NCBI GenBank assembly: GCA_016710365.1 | Contig: JADJVW010000001.1 | Span: forward strand, 1-64,000 | DNA length: 64,000 nt | Direction of reading: 5' to 3' | Origin: Candidatus Caldilinea saccharophila | GTDB taxonomy: Bacteria; Chloroflexota; Anaerolineae; Caldilineales; Caldilineaceae | Shown: positions 1 to 10,200 of the stretch, piece after piece | Numbering within the stretch: position 1 is the stretch's first letter | Layout: every line of letters starts with the position of its first letter | Notes under the pieces: generated by a model | Told to the model about the DNA's origin: nothing | The model's input: the letters and a program-made list of their open reading frames with translations, nothing else | Database searches by the model: none | Position numbers and translations under genes: made by a program

Positions 1-2
1 GC

Positions 3-593
3 GACCCGGCCTTTGCCGCGGTGCTGGGCCGCGCCGATCTCTGCGTGCCCGATGGCGCCGGCGTGTTGTGGGCGGCGCGGTTGGCAGGCAGGCCGCTGCG
101 CGAGCGCGTCACCGGCTCCGACGGCATCCACCGCATCTGTGAGCGCGCAGCGCAGCGCGGCTGGCGCGTCTATCTGCTGGGCGCGGCCCCCGGCGTGGCC
201 GAATGCGCCGCCGCCCTGCTGACGGAGCGCTATGCCGGATTGAAGGTGGCCGGCTGCTATGCAGGCAGCCCCGCCGATGCTGCGTGGCCTGACATGCTTG
301 CCCGCCTGCGCGACGCCGCACCCGACATTCTCTTTGTCGCCTACGGCCATCCGCGCCAGGACTTCTGGATCGACCAGCACCGCGACGCGCTGCCGGCGGC
401 GGTGGCGATTGGCGTCGGCGGCGCGTTCGATTTTGTGGCAGGGATCAGCCGCCGCGCGCCCCTGTGGATGCAGCGGCTCAACCTGGAGTGGCTGCACCGG
501 CTGGTTACGCAGCCGTGGCGCTGGCGGCGGATGTTGAAGCTGCCTGTTTTTGCCGGATGGGTCTTGTCGCAAAAGAAGGGGAAGCAACAATGA
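3..593 (+). CDS. WecG/TagA/CpsF family glycosyltransferase, 5' end off the window
   Basis: C-terminal part of a family that transfers a sugar (typically N-acetylmannosamine) to an undecaprenyl-diphosphate-linked acceptor in cell-surface polysaccharide synthesis. The frame is open to the window edge. Visible family features are the run DLCVPDGAGVLWAARL, then GRPLRERVTGSD, and the later VAYGHPRQDFWI and AIGVGGAFDFVAG blocks, which match the conserved nucleotide-sugar-binding core. The C-terminus (EWLHRLVTQPWRWRRM) is the usual basic, membrane-associating tail. The stop overlaps the ATG of the next gene (ATGA), so the two are probably cotranscribed. The N-terminal third lies outside the window. 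Confidence 0.85.
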   Translation, partial: DPAFAAVLGRADLCVPDGAGVLWAARLAGRPLRERVTGSDGIHRICERAAQRGWRVYLLGAAPGVAECAAALLTERYAGLKVAGCYAGSPADAAWPDMLARLRDAAPDILFVAYGHPRQDFWIDQHRDALPAAVAIGVGGAFDFVAGISRRAPLWMQRLNLEWLHRLVTQPWRWRRMLKLPVFAGWVLSQKKGKQQ

Positions 594-2207
594 TCGACGA
601 GCGTGCATGGTGGAAGGAAGCCGTTGTTTACCAAATTTACCCAAAGAGCTTTTATGACAGCAACGGCGATGGCGTCGGCGACCTGCCCGGCATCATCGCC
701 AAGCTGGACGCGCTCGCTGCATTGGGCGTCAATGTGCTCTGGCTCACGCCCATCTACGCGTCGCCTGAGGTCGACAACGGTTACGACATCAGCGACTATC
801 AGGCAGTCAACCCGAAGTTTGGGACGATGGCCGATTTCGAGCAGTTGCTCAACGCCGCGCACTGCCGCGGGATGCGCGTGATCATGGATCTGGTCGTCAA
901 CCACACGTCGGACCAACATGCCTGGTTTATTGAAAGCCGCAAGTCACGCGACAATCCATACCGTGACTACTATATCTGGCGCGATGGCAAAAATGGGCGT
1001 GAACCCAACAACTGGGGCGGCCACTTTACACGGTCGGCCTGGAGTTTCGATGCGACCACCGGCCAGTACTACCTGCACATCTTCTCGCCGCAGCAGCCCG
1101 ATCTGAACTGGGAGAACCCGGCGGTGCGCGCGGAGGTTGGCGCGATCATCGCGTGGTGGCTGGCGAAGGGGATCGGCGGCTTTCGGCTCGACGCCATCAA
1201 TCTGATTTCTAAAGCGCCAGGTCTGCCGGACAATGCAGGCGCGGGGCGTTATGTCTTTGCCATTGAACACTTCTGCAAAGAACCGCGCTTTCACACTTAC
1301 CTGCACGAACTCCATCAGGCCGCCTTTTGCGCACCATGACGTGCTCACCGTGGGAGAATGCGCCGATCTCAAGGTGGTTGGCGCGATTGCGATCTCGACT
1401 GGGCGCGGCGAATTAAACATGGCCTTTCTCTTCGAGCACACCGACTATTACCACACGGTCGGCAAGGATGCGCAGCAACTCAAAGAAATTCTGACGCGGT
1501 GGCAAACCGGACTGCATGGCCGAGGGTGGGCCGGCATTGCCTTCAACAATCACGACCAGCCGCGCGTGGTCTCGTGCTTTGGCGACGATACGCACTATCG
1601 CGCGGAATCGGCTAAACTCTTTGCCACGCTGCTGCTGACCCTGGAAGGCACGCCTTTTCTGCTCCAGGGCGAAGAGATCGGAATGACCGATGCCCGATAC
1701 GCCACTATCGAAGAATATAACGACGTCGGCACGGTCAATATCTATCGCGAACAGGTGGCGAACGGCGCTGACCCGCAGCTTGTTTTTGAAAAGGTCAGGG
1801 CCACCTCACGCGACCGCGGCCGCTCACCCTATCAATGGAGCGCGATAGAGAGCGCCGGTTTCACCACTGGCGCGCCGTGGATCGGCGTCAATCCGAACTA
1901 TTTGACCATCAATCTGGAAGCCGAGCTGTCTGACCCTGCCTCGGTTTTTCATTACTACCGCCAGATGATTGCACTGCGCAAACGCATACCCGCGCTAATC
2001 TATGGCGAATTCATCGCCCAAGAAGCGCCCACAACGCTCTATGTATATCAGAGACTTTATCAAGATCAACGCTATCAAATTGTGCTCAATCTAAGCGAAC
2101 AAAGGGTTGCGTATCCATGTGTGGGAGATCTGCTGATCGGCAACTACGCAGCTACAGACCAGAATCGACTCCAGCCCTACGAGGCCAGAGTTTATCGGCT
2201 TGTGTGA
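590..2207 (+). pseudogene. GH13 alpha-glucosidase (oligo-1,6-glucosidase type), one frameshift
   Basis: Hydrolyses alpha-glucosidic bonds of small oligosaccharides, probably in the cytoplasm since no signal peptide is seen. The ATG at 590 opens with AWWKEAVVYQIYPKSF, the standard N-terminus of this GH13 group. The three GH13 catalytic positions are present: nucleophile Asp in GGFRLDAI, acid/base Glu in LTVGE, and transition-state Asp in NNHDQPR. The reading frame breaks at a run of four T (1325-1328). Reading three T restores AAFAHHDVLTVGE, as the family requires. Overlaps the upstream glycosyltransferase by 4 bp and faces an ABC sugar importer, which suggests it acts on imported alpha-glucosides. 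A sequence error is likelier than decay because both halves are fully conserved. Confidence 0.85.
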
Positions 2208-2223
2208 AAATTGCTGCGATCAA

Positions 2224-2258
2224 AAAAGGCCGGGTTTCTTGGAGAAATCCGGCCTTTT
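2224..2258. terminator. bidirectional rho-independent terminator
   Basis: GGCCGG-rich stem-loop (loop TGG) with a run of A on the left and TTTT on the right. It lies between the convergent GH13 gene and the ABC permease gene and can serve both strands. Confidence 0.8.
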
Positions 2259-2289
2259 ATCTTTTGGGTTTGTGTGAACTTGTGTCCGC

Positions 2290-3155
2290 CTAGCCTTTGA
2301 CTGCGCCCGCCGTCAAGCCAGCCACAATGCGGCGCTGGAAGATAAAGACGAGCAAAATCAATGGGATGCTGGAGATGATGCCTGCTGCCATGATCTCGCC
2401 AAACGGAATCTGCTTCGAGAACTGCGACGGGAAGTTGGCGATGATCACCGGCAGCGTTCGCGAATCTGGCGAGATCGAGGGAAGGTCAGCGCGAAGAGGT
2501 ATTCATTCCAGGCGCCGATGAAGGCAAGCAGCCCCGTGGTGACCAGCGCCGGCGCGGTCAGCGGCAGCATGATCATGTAGAAGGTCTGGAAAGGCGAGGC
2601 GCCGTCCACCTGCGCGGATTGGAAGATCTCGGTCGGCAACTCCTTGAAAAATGCCGTGAGCACCCAGGCCGTGAAGGGCAGCGAAAAGAGTAGATAGGTG
2701 ACGATCATACTCAGGATCGGGGGGATGCCCAGATTGGTGATGATGGCATAGAGGCCGGTCAACACGGCAATCGCCGGGAACATTGTCATCGCCAGGATGA
2801 TGTAGAGCGTGCCCGTCTTGCCGCGATAGCGCAGCTTGCCCAGCGCAAAGCCGGCAAAGGCGCCGACGCCCAGCGCTAAAATCGTCACAGTCCCGGCCAC
2901 GATGGTGCTGTTGACGATGGCGCGCAAGAAGGCCTGATTGGTGAAGACAGCCTCATAGTTGCGCAAATTGAACGCGACTTCCTTGGTCGCCGCGTCGCGC
3001 GGCACAAAGGTCGTCGGCATCATGGCCAACTGCGCCTCCGACTTGAACGATGAATTGATCGCCCAGTAGAAGGGAAAGAGCATCCAGACCGCCATGACGA
3101 CAATCAGCACCCAGAGCAGAATGCGGTTGATGCGTTGTTTCGTTTTACTGTTCAT
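2290..3155 (-). pseudogene. ABC sugar transporter permease, MalG-like, one frameshift
   Basis: Inner-membrane permease of a CUT1-type carbohydrate importer. It has an N-terminal membrane segment (RILLWVLIVVMAVWMLFPFYW) and the EAA-type cytoplasmic loop (SAQVDGASPFQTFYMIMLPL) that docks on the ATPase. The frame breaks near 2479-2481, where GGG would need to be GGGG. The corrected C-terminus runs through FPSISPDSRTLPVIIANF to GLTAGAVKG and a TAG at 2290, exactly where the facing terminator begins. Its start overlaps the MalF-like gene by 11 bp, so they form one operon. No ATPase is encoded here; such importers often share a distant MsmK-type ATPase. Confidence 0.85.
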
Positions 3156-4218
3156 CTGACTTCACCCCCAGGCTGCGCATGTAAATAACCGCAAACATCG
3201 ACAGAACGACAAAGATCACCACACTGCTGGCTGACGAATAGCCCATTTGCCGGTTCTGTATCAACTGATAGTAGGTGAAACTAGCCATCGAGTAACGAGC
3301 TTGACCTAATACGATCTGGAAGAGGTCAAAGACGCGCAGCGCGTCGAGCGTGCGGAAAACCAACGCCACGGCGATCGTTCCCTTCATCAAGGGCAGCGTC
3401 AACTGGAAGAACTGGCGAACAGGATTGGCGCCGTCCACATCCGCGGCTTCGTAGATGTCACCGGGGATCAATTGCAAACCGGCCAGGATCAGCAGCGCCA
3501 TGAAGGGCGTCGTCTTCCAAACATCGATCATGATCATCGACGGCAACTGCCAGGCTGGGTCGGATAAAAATGGAATCTCGCCGTTGCCGAGTCCTAAATA
3601 CCAGAAAACGGTATTGAAAAAACCCGTACGGTTGGGCTGAAGCATGTAGGCCCACATCTGCGAAGAAACCGCGGTCGGGATCGCCCAGGGAATCAAAATG
3701 ATAGCGCGCATGAAGCCGCGCCCCTTGAAATTGGCGTTGACAATCAAGGCCACGATCATACCGAGCACTAATTCCAGAAAGACCGTGGCTACGGCAAAGA
3801 CAATCGTGTCCCACACCGCGCGGATAAAATTCGGGTCGGTCGCGCCCAGCACCAATTGCGTCCCAAACAGGTTGAATTGAGTGACCTGACGAAAGCGCAC
3901 CGGTTCGCGCGGGAGCACCGCCACCGCGCTCTCATATTGCACAGCGCCTGTATCGGGATCAACCACTGGCTGTCCGGCGTCATCCAATTTTGGCGGCACC
4001 GTCTTGATGGTCATGCTCAGCAACTGCTGATAGTTCTCGAGGCCAACAAATTCCACCGGCGCCGAGCTGGCAAACACATTGTTTGTAAAGCTGTTGTAGA
4101 ACACGGATAACAGCGGATAAATGGCGATCGTCAGCAAGATGATAAACGTTGGCGCCAATAACCAGTACGCCAGCCTCTGTTCTTGCTTGGCCAGATCACT
4201 GCTGCCTGTCTTGGCCAT
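3145..4218 (-). CDS. ABC sugar transporter permease, MalF-like
   Basis: Partner permease of the MalG-like protein in a CUT1 carbohydrate importer. The protein has six or more hydrophobic segments beginning at LAYWLLAPTFIILLTIAIYP. A large periplasmic insertion of about 75 residues separates segments 1 and 2, as in MalF. The EAA loop is EAADVDGANPVRQFFQLTLPLM. I chose ATG at 4218 because GGAG lies 8 bases upstream; a GTG at 4227 is also in frame. It follows the binding-protein gene, separated by 262 bp that hold two strong hairpins. Confidence 0.9.
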   Translation of the reverse strand: MAKTGSSDLAKQEQRLAYWLLAPTFIILLTIAIYPLLSVFYNSFTNNVFASSAPVEFVGLENYQQLLSMTIKTVPPKLDDAGQPVVDPDTGAVQYESAVAVLPREPVRFRQVTQFNLFGTQLVLGATDPNFIRAVWDTIVFAVATVFLELVLGMIVALIVNANFKGRGFMRAIILIPWAIPTAVSSQMWAYMLQPNRTGFFNTVFWYLGLGNGEIPFLSDPAWQLPSMIMIDVWKTTPFMALLILAGLQLIPGDIYEAADVDGANPVRQFFQLTLPLMKGTIAVALVFRTLDALRVFDLFQIVLGQARYSMASFTYYQLIQNRQMGYSSASSVVIFVVLSMFAVIYMRSLGVKSDEQ

Positions 4219-4343
4219 ATCTGACACTCCTTCTCAACCTGATTTGCTGAGTCTGGCGGCAACCGGCGTAAAGGCGTATGACGTTCTCTCACTTTGCCGG
4301 CGCCAGTCGCACTGTGGATGTTTACGGGATCGCTGTGTGATGG

Positions 4344-4389
4344 CCTATCCCTGACTGGCATCATCTACATAACGCCAGTCAGGGATAGG
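4344..4389. promoter_or_regulatory. intercistronic hairpin 2 between binding protein and permease genes
   Basis: Perfect inverted repeat with a stem of at least 15 bp (CCTATCCCTGACTGG at 4344-4358, complement at 4375-4389). It lies downstream of the binding-protein gene and upstream of the MalF-like gene on the minus strand. It has no U-tract, so it is better read as an mRNA-stabilising or attenuating structure than as a terminator. Confidence 0.6.
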
Positions 4390-4418
4390 TCGGGAAGTCA
4401 TTCTTTGTTACATCTGCA

Positions 4419-4465
4419 CTTCAGTGAGCAGCCACAATCTTTGGAGACGCGGCTGCTCACTGAAG
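4419..4465. promoter_or_regulatory. intercistronic hairpin 1 just after the binding-protein gene
   Basis: Perfect 15-bp inverted repeat (CTTCAGTGAGCAGCC at 4419-4433, complement at 4451-4465), 16 bases after the binding-protein stop on the minus strand. Such structures commonly protect binding-protein mRNA so that it is made in excess over the permeases. Confidence 0.6.
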
Positions 4466-4480
4466 ACAGCATCCAAATAC

Positions 4481-5902
4481 TTACGGTGCGCCGACCTCAA
4501 AACCAAGCAGGTCTTGCAGATCGAGCTCGATGTTGGCGGCTGCATCTGCACCATTCTGCTTGCCGGTCAGGACGTCCGACACATTCGAGAAGAAGATGTT
4601 GGACACCTCATTGTATTGCGGCGCTGTAGCCGTAGAGGGGCGAGCGACTGCCTCCTCCACGACAGGCACCATTCGCGGCAGGAATGGCCACGCCGTGACC
4701 AATTCTTCGTCCTGGTACAGGCTCGCCTTGGTGGGGATCAACGACACGTTCATAGCACGTGCCTTCTGCGATTCCGTTCCTGCCAGCCACAGAGCGAACT
4801 TGGCTGCTGCTTCTGGATTCTTGCTATACTTGGAGATGCCGAGTTGCCAACCACCCAGGGTTGCTGCACTCAAACCTGCTTCGGCGCCAGGCAGCGGCGC
4901 TGCGTCAAACTTACCAGCAACAGCACTATCTTCCGCAGCGCTCAGGCTGAACGCATAGGGCCAGTTACGCATGAACGCAGCGTTGCCACCGTGCCACACG
5001 GCGCGAGATTCCTCTTCCTTGAAACTTGTCACACCTGGAGGGCTGATCTTGCCAATCCAACTGTAGGCGCGATCGAGCGAGTTTAGAGCAGCGTCATTAT
5101 TAATCGTGATGACCTTGTCAGGACTGACAATGGTACCGCCGTCGGAAGAGTAGACCCATTCCAACGCGTTACAAGTCAAACCTTCATAGGCCAAACCCTG
5201 CCACACAAACCCCCAGAAGTCCTGGTTGCCTTCGGCGCGCTCGCCATCCTGAATGGTCTGCGCCATCTCTTCCAACTCGTCCCAAGTCGTCGGCGGACCG
5301 CTGAAACCATACTTCTCCAAAAGGTCGGTGCGATAGTACATCAGGCCGGCATCAGTGAAGAATGGTAGGCCAACCAAACGACCATCGACTGTGTTGTTAG
5401 TCACGATAGCAGGGAAGTCGTCTGCCACTGCGTCAGCACCGCCATATTCGTTGAAGTCGACCAGGTGCTCAGCCAGATCGCCAGGCCAGATCACGTCGAT
5501 CTCCATAACGTCGATGTCGGACGACTGCGCCTGGAAAGTCTGAAGGTACAAGCCAAAGCGGTCGGTCGCTGAATTCGGGCCCTCAATAATATTAACCTGG
5601 ATATCGGGATTGGCAGCGTTCCATTCCGCAACCTGCTGCTTGGTGAAGTCCAGGCCTGCGCCCGGGCCACCGCTGATGAAGGTCAAGTTGACCACGCCTT
5701 CGGTTGCCGGTGCAGCCGCCTCGGCCGGCGCCTCCGTGGCAGCAGGCTCCGCCGGTGCAGCCGCCTCGGCCGGCGCTTCCGTGGCAGCAGGTTCAGCTGG
5801 CGCAGCCGGCGCCTCGGTGGCCGGGGCGCCGCCGCCACAGGCAGACAGCACCATAGCCATGATGACGAGCAGGCCAAGCACGGCCAAATATCGTCGCTTC
5901 AT
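4481..5902 (-). CDS. ABC sugar transporter substrate-binding lipoprotein
   Basis: Extracytoplasmic binding protein of the importer. The start at 5902 has a good AGGAGAA upstream; a longer in-frame start at 5944 is less likely. It has a lipoprotein signal peptide (RRYLAVLGLLVIMAMVLSACG) with the lipobox LSAC. A low-complexity Ala/Pro/Glu linker follows, containing two copies of a PAEPAATEAPAEAA unit that tethers the domain to the membrane. The rest is a family 1 solute-binding fold of the MalE/trehalose-maltose type (LTFISGGPGAGLDF, the VMEIDVIWPGDLAEHL block, GGWQLGISKYSKNPEAAAKF). About 473 residues, normal for the family. The substrate is inferred to be an alpha-glucoside from the neighbouring GH13 gene. 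Confidence 0.9.
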   Translation of the reverse strand: MKRRYLAVLGLLVIMAMVLSACGGGAPATEAPAAPAEPAATEAPAEAAAPAEPAATEAPAEAAAPATEGVVNLTFISGGPGAGLDFTKQQVAEWNAANPDIQVNIIEGPNSATDRFGLYLQTFQAQSSDIDVMEIDVIWPGDLAEHLVDFNEYGGADAVADDFPAIVTNNTVDGRLVGLPFFTDAGLMYYRTDLLEKYGFSGPPTTWDELEEMAQTIQDGERAEGNQDFWGFVWQGLAYEGLTCNALEWVYSSDGGTIVSPDKVITINNDAALNSLDRAYSWIGKISPPGVTSFKEEESRAVWHGGNAAFMRNWPYAFSLSAAEDSAVAGKFDAAPLPGAEAGLSAATLGGWQLGISKYSKNPEAAAKFALWLAGTESQKARAMNVSLIPTKASLYQDEELVTAWPFLPRMVPVVEEAVARPSTATAPQYNEVSNIFFSNVSDVLTGKQNGADAAANIELDLQDLLGFEVGAP

Positions 5903-6066
5903 AGGGACATTCTCCTTTTGATAGTAGATAGATCCAACAGACACTTCTATTGTTAACCCGGAAAGCCCGGAGATTAACCTGTTTCTGAAAGGTAGTCTTT
6001 AACGCAAAGGTGCAGAGAAGCAAAAGCGCAAAGGTATTTTCATTCCTTTCACGTATTACGCATCAC

Positions 6067-7065
6067 TCATGCTGTATCGCGTTCCAATATTTGCAACGGC
6101 AGTCGCATACGCCGGTTCGACCGCGCCGGGTCAGACAACATCGACAGTAACATCTCGACGGCCAGCCTGCCCGATTCCTCCAATGACTGTGACACCGTAG
6201 ACAAGCCGATATATTCGGCAAAGTCGGCGTCGTCAAAGCCCAGCACCGCAATGTCACCGGGCACCGATAACCCCAGTTCGCGCGCAGCCTTGAGCACGCC
6301 CAAGGCCAACGTGTCGTTGCCCGCAAAAATCGCCGTCGGATGCGCCGGCTGTTGCAGCAGATCGACCGCCTGCAGCCGTGCTTCTTCATGGGTCGATGTG
6401 CGCGGGGCAAAGCCTGGCAGCACCGGCGCAAGGCCGTGTCTTTCCAGTGCGGCGGTGAAGCCTCGGTAGCGCAACTCACTGGTGCCGATGGCATAGCCAG
6501 GAAGCTGACGGTCGCCGCCGACAAAACCGATCCGAACGTGTCCCTTTGCCACCAGATATTCGGCAGCCATCTCACCGCCCGCTACATTGTCGATCTCGAC
6601 CGCGGCCAACTTGGGATGCGCGCCCTCGATCAGGACAGTCGGCAGCCGATGCTGGACCAGCCGCATCGCCTCCTGATCGTCCAATTTCAACGAGATGATC
6701 AGCAACCCATCCAGCCGCCGCGTGATCGGCAGTGTATGCAAATAGCTGCGCGCATGTTCGGGCGTATCAACATTGTAGACGACCAGCTCAAATCCCGTAT
6801 CACGCAGCGCACTCGCCACCCCGCGCAGACGCTGCGTAAAGGATGGATAATGCATGAAAAAGGGCGCCAGCACGCCGATCTGTCGGTGAATCCGCCGCGC
6901 ACGCGCCGTGGCTTCAGCCTTTGGAATAAAACTAAGCTCGTCAATCGCTTCCTGAATTCGCTGAAGCGTGGTGGTATTGACTGTCTGGGGCGCATTGATC
7001 GCGCGGGAGACAGTTGCAATACTCACACCTGCGCGTGAGGCAACGTCATAGATCGTCGAAGTCAT
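6067..7065 (-). CDS. LacI family transcriptional regulator
   Basis: 332 residues, the standard LacI length. The N-terminal helix-turn-helix is IYDVASRAGVSIATVSRAIN, followed by the hinge helix, then a periplasmic-binding-protein-like effector domain (GVLAPFFMHYPSFTQRL, IGFVGGD, TAIFAGNDTLALGVL, VLGFDDADFAEY). It sits directly upstream of the sugar-importer operon on the same strand. The long palindrome at 7131-7158 upstream of its start is a likely operator. It probably represses itself and the downstream importer genes, released by the imported sugar. Confidence 0.92.
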   Translation of the reverse strand: MTSTIYDVASRAGVSIATVSRAINAPQTVNTTTLQRIQEAIDELSFIPKAEATARARRIHRQIGVLAPFFMHYPSFTQRLRGVASALRDTGFELVVYNVDTPEHARSYLHTLPITRRLDGLLIISLKLDDQEAMRLVQHRLPTVLIEGAHPKLAAVEIDNVAGGEMAAEYLVAKGHVRIGFVGGDRQLPGYAIGTSELRYRGFTAALERHGLAPVLPGFAPRTSTHEEARLQAVDLLQQPAHPTAIFAGNDTLALGVLKAARELGLSVPGDIAVLGFDDADFAEYIGLSTVSQSLEESGRLAVEMLLSMLSDPARSNRRMRLPLQILERDTA

Positions 7066-7130
7066 TGAACAACTTTTATGGAATCAAAATGCTTGGGTAG
7101 CTCTGGGATGCAGCATTCTACACACTGCGC

Positions 7131-7158
7131 TGTAAGAGCTTTCATGAAAGCACTTACA
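7131..7158. promoter_or_regulatory. 28-bp palindromic operator, probably for the LacI regulator
   Basis: Near-perfect palindrome: half sites TGTAAG.GCTTTCA and TGAAAGC.CTTACA with one mismatched pair, centred on TTCATGAA. It lies 66 bp upstream of the LacI start, and the central GAAAGC-type half site is typical of LacI operators. TAGAAT on the minus strand at about 7115-7120 may be the -10 box of the regulator promoter. Confidence 0.7.
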
Positions 7159-7283
7159 ATAGGTAGCCTAGCACACTTTCGGGGGTATGTCAACCCCTCG
7201 GCAACCAAAACTTTGGAAGAGATTGCACCGAAAGGAGATTAATAAGGAAGCAGACGATGCGCTCGGCGCATCAGGATGGAGAC

Positions 7284-10200
7284 TTACTCTGGCAGCATTC
7301 GGCTGGCGCTGCGCTCCACCTTGACCCCTTGCCGTCGCAAGCGCTGCTCTACTTCGTCGGCATCCGGTGCATCTGCAATGAGGACGTGGTCAGCTTGACC
7401 CGCGGCCGCCAGGTCGCTGCCGATCTGCGGCTGCCGAGTGGAGGCAAATTGCAGCAGCGCGATACATTGCTCCAGCGTCGCCGGCGGTGTGGAGACATAG
7501 AGGTAGGTTGTTGCGTGAGAAGGCTGGCTGTCCTGTCCAGTCAACCTGGCCGGCGCGCGCGCCTCAACACGATTAGCGCCAATGGGCTCCTGCTTGCGAC
7601 GGAAGCTGACGCGCACCGCCTCTAATCCGCTCAGATCGACCGCGGCCCAGATGCCCAGACCGTCCGGCTCGACCCGATACGCGCCGGGGCCTAACGGTTT
7701 GAACTCGACGTTGTACACGCCTTGCTCCGCCCGCGCGCGCGTGGAGAGCGTATACTCTTCCTCCTCGCCTTTGTAGACGCGCACCGGATGGTTGGCCATG
7801 CCTTCAATCTCGACATGAAGGGCGCTGAAGCCAGGCATCGAACCCGCCTGCGTCACGGTAGACTCCCAGACGCTGATCAGCGGCGCAAAGGTAATCGTCC
7901 ATCCGTTCAAGCCGTCAACTTCGAGATTGGTCTGCGCAAACCCACCTTCGACAAAGAGCGAATAGACGCCGGCGCTCAGTTCGGCAAAAACGACCTGCCC
8001 GGCGCCATCCACGTCTTCGCGGCGCTCGTTGCCCACCGCATCGACGAGGCGCGCGGTGCGTCCTGCACCGTCCGGCAGCGTCGCGGCGATGACGCTTGCA
8101 CCGCGGCCGCCCTGCTGCTGCACAGCAGAAGCGCGCACAATGTCGGGCAGCGCCAGATCGACCGTGACGCGACTTTTCCCATCGAGGGCAATATCCGACG
8201 CGCTGGCCGTCTCCTCAAAGCCGACGACCTGCACGGTGTACAGCCCGGCGCCTAGCTCCTCAAATTGATACTCCCCTGTGGCGGCAACAAACTGCTCGCG
8301 GCGGTCAGCGCGGTCGTCGAGCAGGGCGATCCGCAGCGGTTGCCCCGCACGCGTCCCGTGCACCTTGCCGGCGACCACTGAAGTAGCAACCGGCGCTGGC
8401 GTTTCCAGCACACCGTAGACAAACTCAACGCGTGGTATCGACCGCTTATCGATATGCACGCGCGCTTCGAGCTGCGTCGTGCGACCATCTTCCTCCGGCG
8501 CGTTGTCCACCGTCACGATATAGTGACCTTCGTCCAGCCCGCCGATCAGACAGGCGGCCGCGCCATATTCCGGCGCCGACCCGGTTTCCACGATGTCGCT
8601 TGCGCCGTCAGCGCCGTGCACCTGGACCGGCAACTTCTTATACCCTGGCGTCGAAACGGCCACCGCGCCGATGCCCGGCGTCGCCGCGGCCACGCTCACA
8701 GTGTAGCCCCAGCCCGCCTGCATCAAATCGGCCGTGACCTTGTTGCGGCCATCCAGCAGCACACGTTCGACCACGCTGCCGCTGGGGTGGACGCGCAAGC
8801 TGAATTCGCCTGGCGGGAGATCGACGAAGCGATAGCTGCCATCCTCGCGCGCCAGGGTGACCCACTCCTCACCGCTGCTGGTTTGCACCAGCATGACGAC
8901 CGCACCGGCGCCGCCCGCCACATGGCCTTCGATGGCGCTGCGTCCCACCATCTCCACCGGCGCGGGCAAGGTCAGACGCACGACGACTTCGCGTTGGTCG
9001 CGATGCAAGGAGATCTCTTCGCGGTAATCTGCTTCGGGCATGCGCAGCACATAGTCGCCATCGGCAAGATCCGGGAATTCAAAAATGCCGGTGTTGTCCA
9101 ATGTACAATGCGCCACTTCGATGCCGTCGCGTTCCAGCAGCAGCGCGCGCCTTGCGCCCAGATTGGCAATGCTCCCCCGCAGCAGGATGCGCGCCGGGGT
9201 CTCGCTGTGCGTGTGGGAGCGTTTTGGCTCGGACTGCAAGGCGCGCACGACGGGGAGCGAGCCACCGGGCCAGCGGTCGCTGTACCAGGCTTGCCCTTCC
9301 CACCACGCGCTCGTGCTGCCCAGCCGCTCGTTGCCCAGCAGCCAGAACGCGCTGCAAAAATAGTAATCCGGCGCGTGCTTGAAGCGTTGGCTCGTCCCCA
9401 TCATGATGCGACAGGCTTCCAGCGTTTGCGCCATGTGGAGGTCGGGCGTCGTGGCCGGATAGCGCGGGTCGCTGTCTTCGCCCACGATATAGCCGCATTC
9501 GGTGGAGAGGATGGGGAGGCTGTGGCCAAGATGTTTGCGGTTGAGCGCGTCGCGCTGTTCATAGGCCAGCCAACATGCGTGGTCGTCAGCGATGGTGGCG
9601 CCAGGATTGCGCCGGTCGTAGCGCAGCCGGTTGACTTCAGCCAGGCTACGCCCGCGCCAGGCGTCAGATTGCCAGGATTCACCCGCCACCGCACGGTAGA
9701 AGCGGTCGGTGAACGCGCCGCCCTCCTGGTTGCCGATGTCGTAGGGATAGTCCAACGGGCGATTTTGCGAGTAGTTATGCACTGCCTGCCAGACCGGGCC
9801 GTCAAACAAGTCGCGGCGCCCCGCGGCGACGATGCGGCCGACCAGATCCCAGCGGCTGCCGTTGGACAGCGCCGGAATTGCCGGCATCCCGCCGCGCTCC
9901 AAGATCACTTCAAGCGCCGCGATCGTGTTTTCGATAGTGATGTCCAGCCCGTTGACCGGGACGCGCCCGCCTTTCCATTCAGCGTCGACATCCGGCTCGT
10001 TGTTGAACTCGAAGTAGCGCACGCCGGCGCGGATCAACGCGTCGAGATGCACCAGTTCTTTGACGCCTAGGCGGCCAGGGTTGGGCGCGGGTCGATACAG
10101 CCGCACGATCGGCATGAAGCCTTCCGCCAGCAAGAGCTCGCAGAAGTCAAGGGCGCCGTCATGATTGAAGACCTTGACCCATTTGACGCCCATCGCTTTG

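Noticed and set aside
8454..10070. 538-codon open frame on the plus strand
   Set aside because: Exactly antisense to the glycoside-hydrolase-like gene; composition is rich in Arg, His and Ala, without any domain, as expected of a GC-rich shadow.
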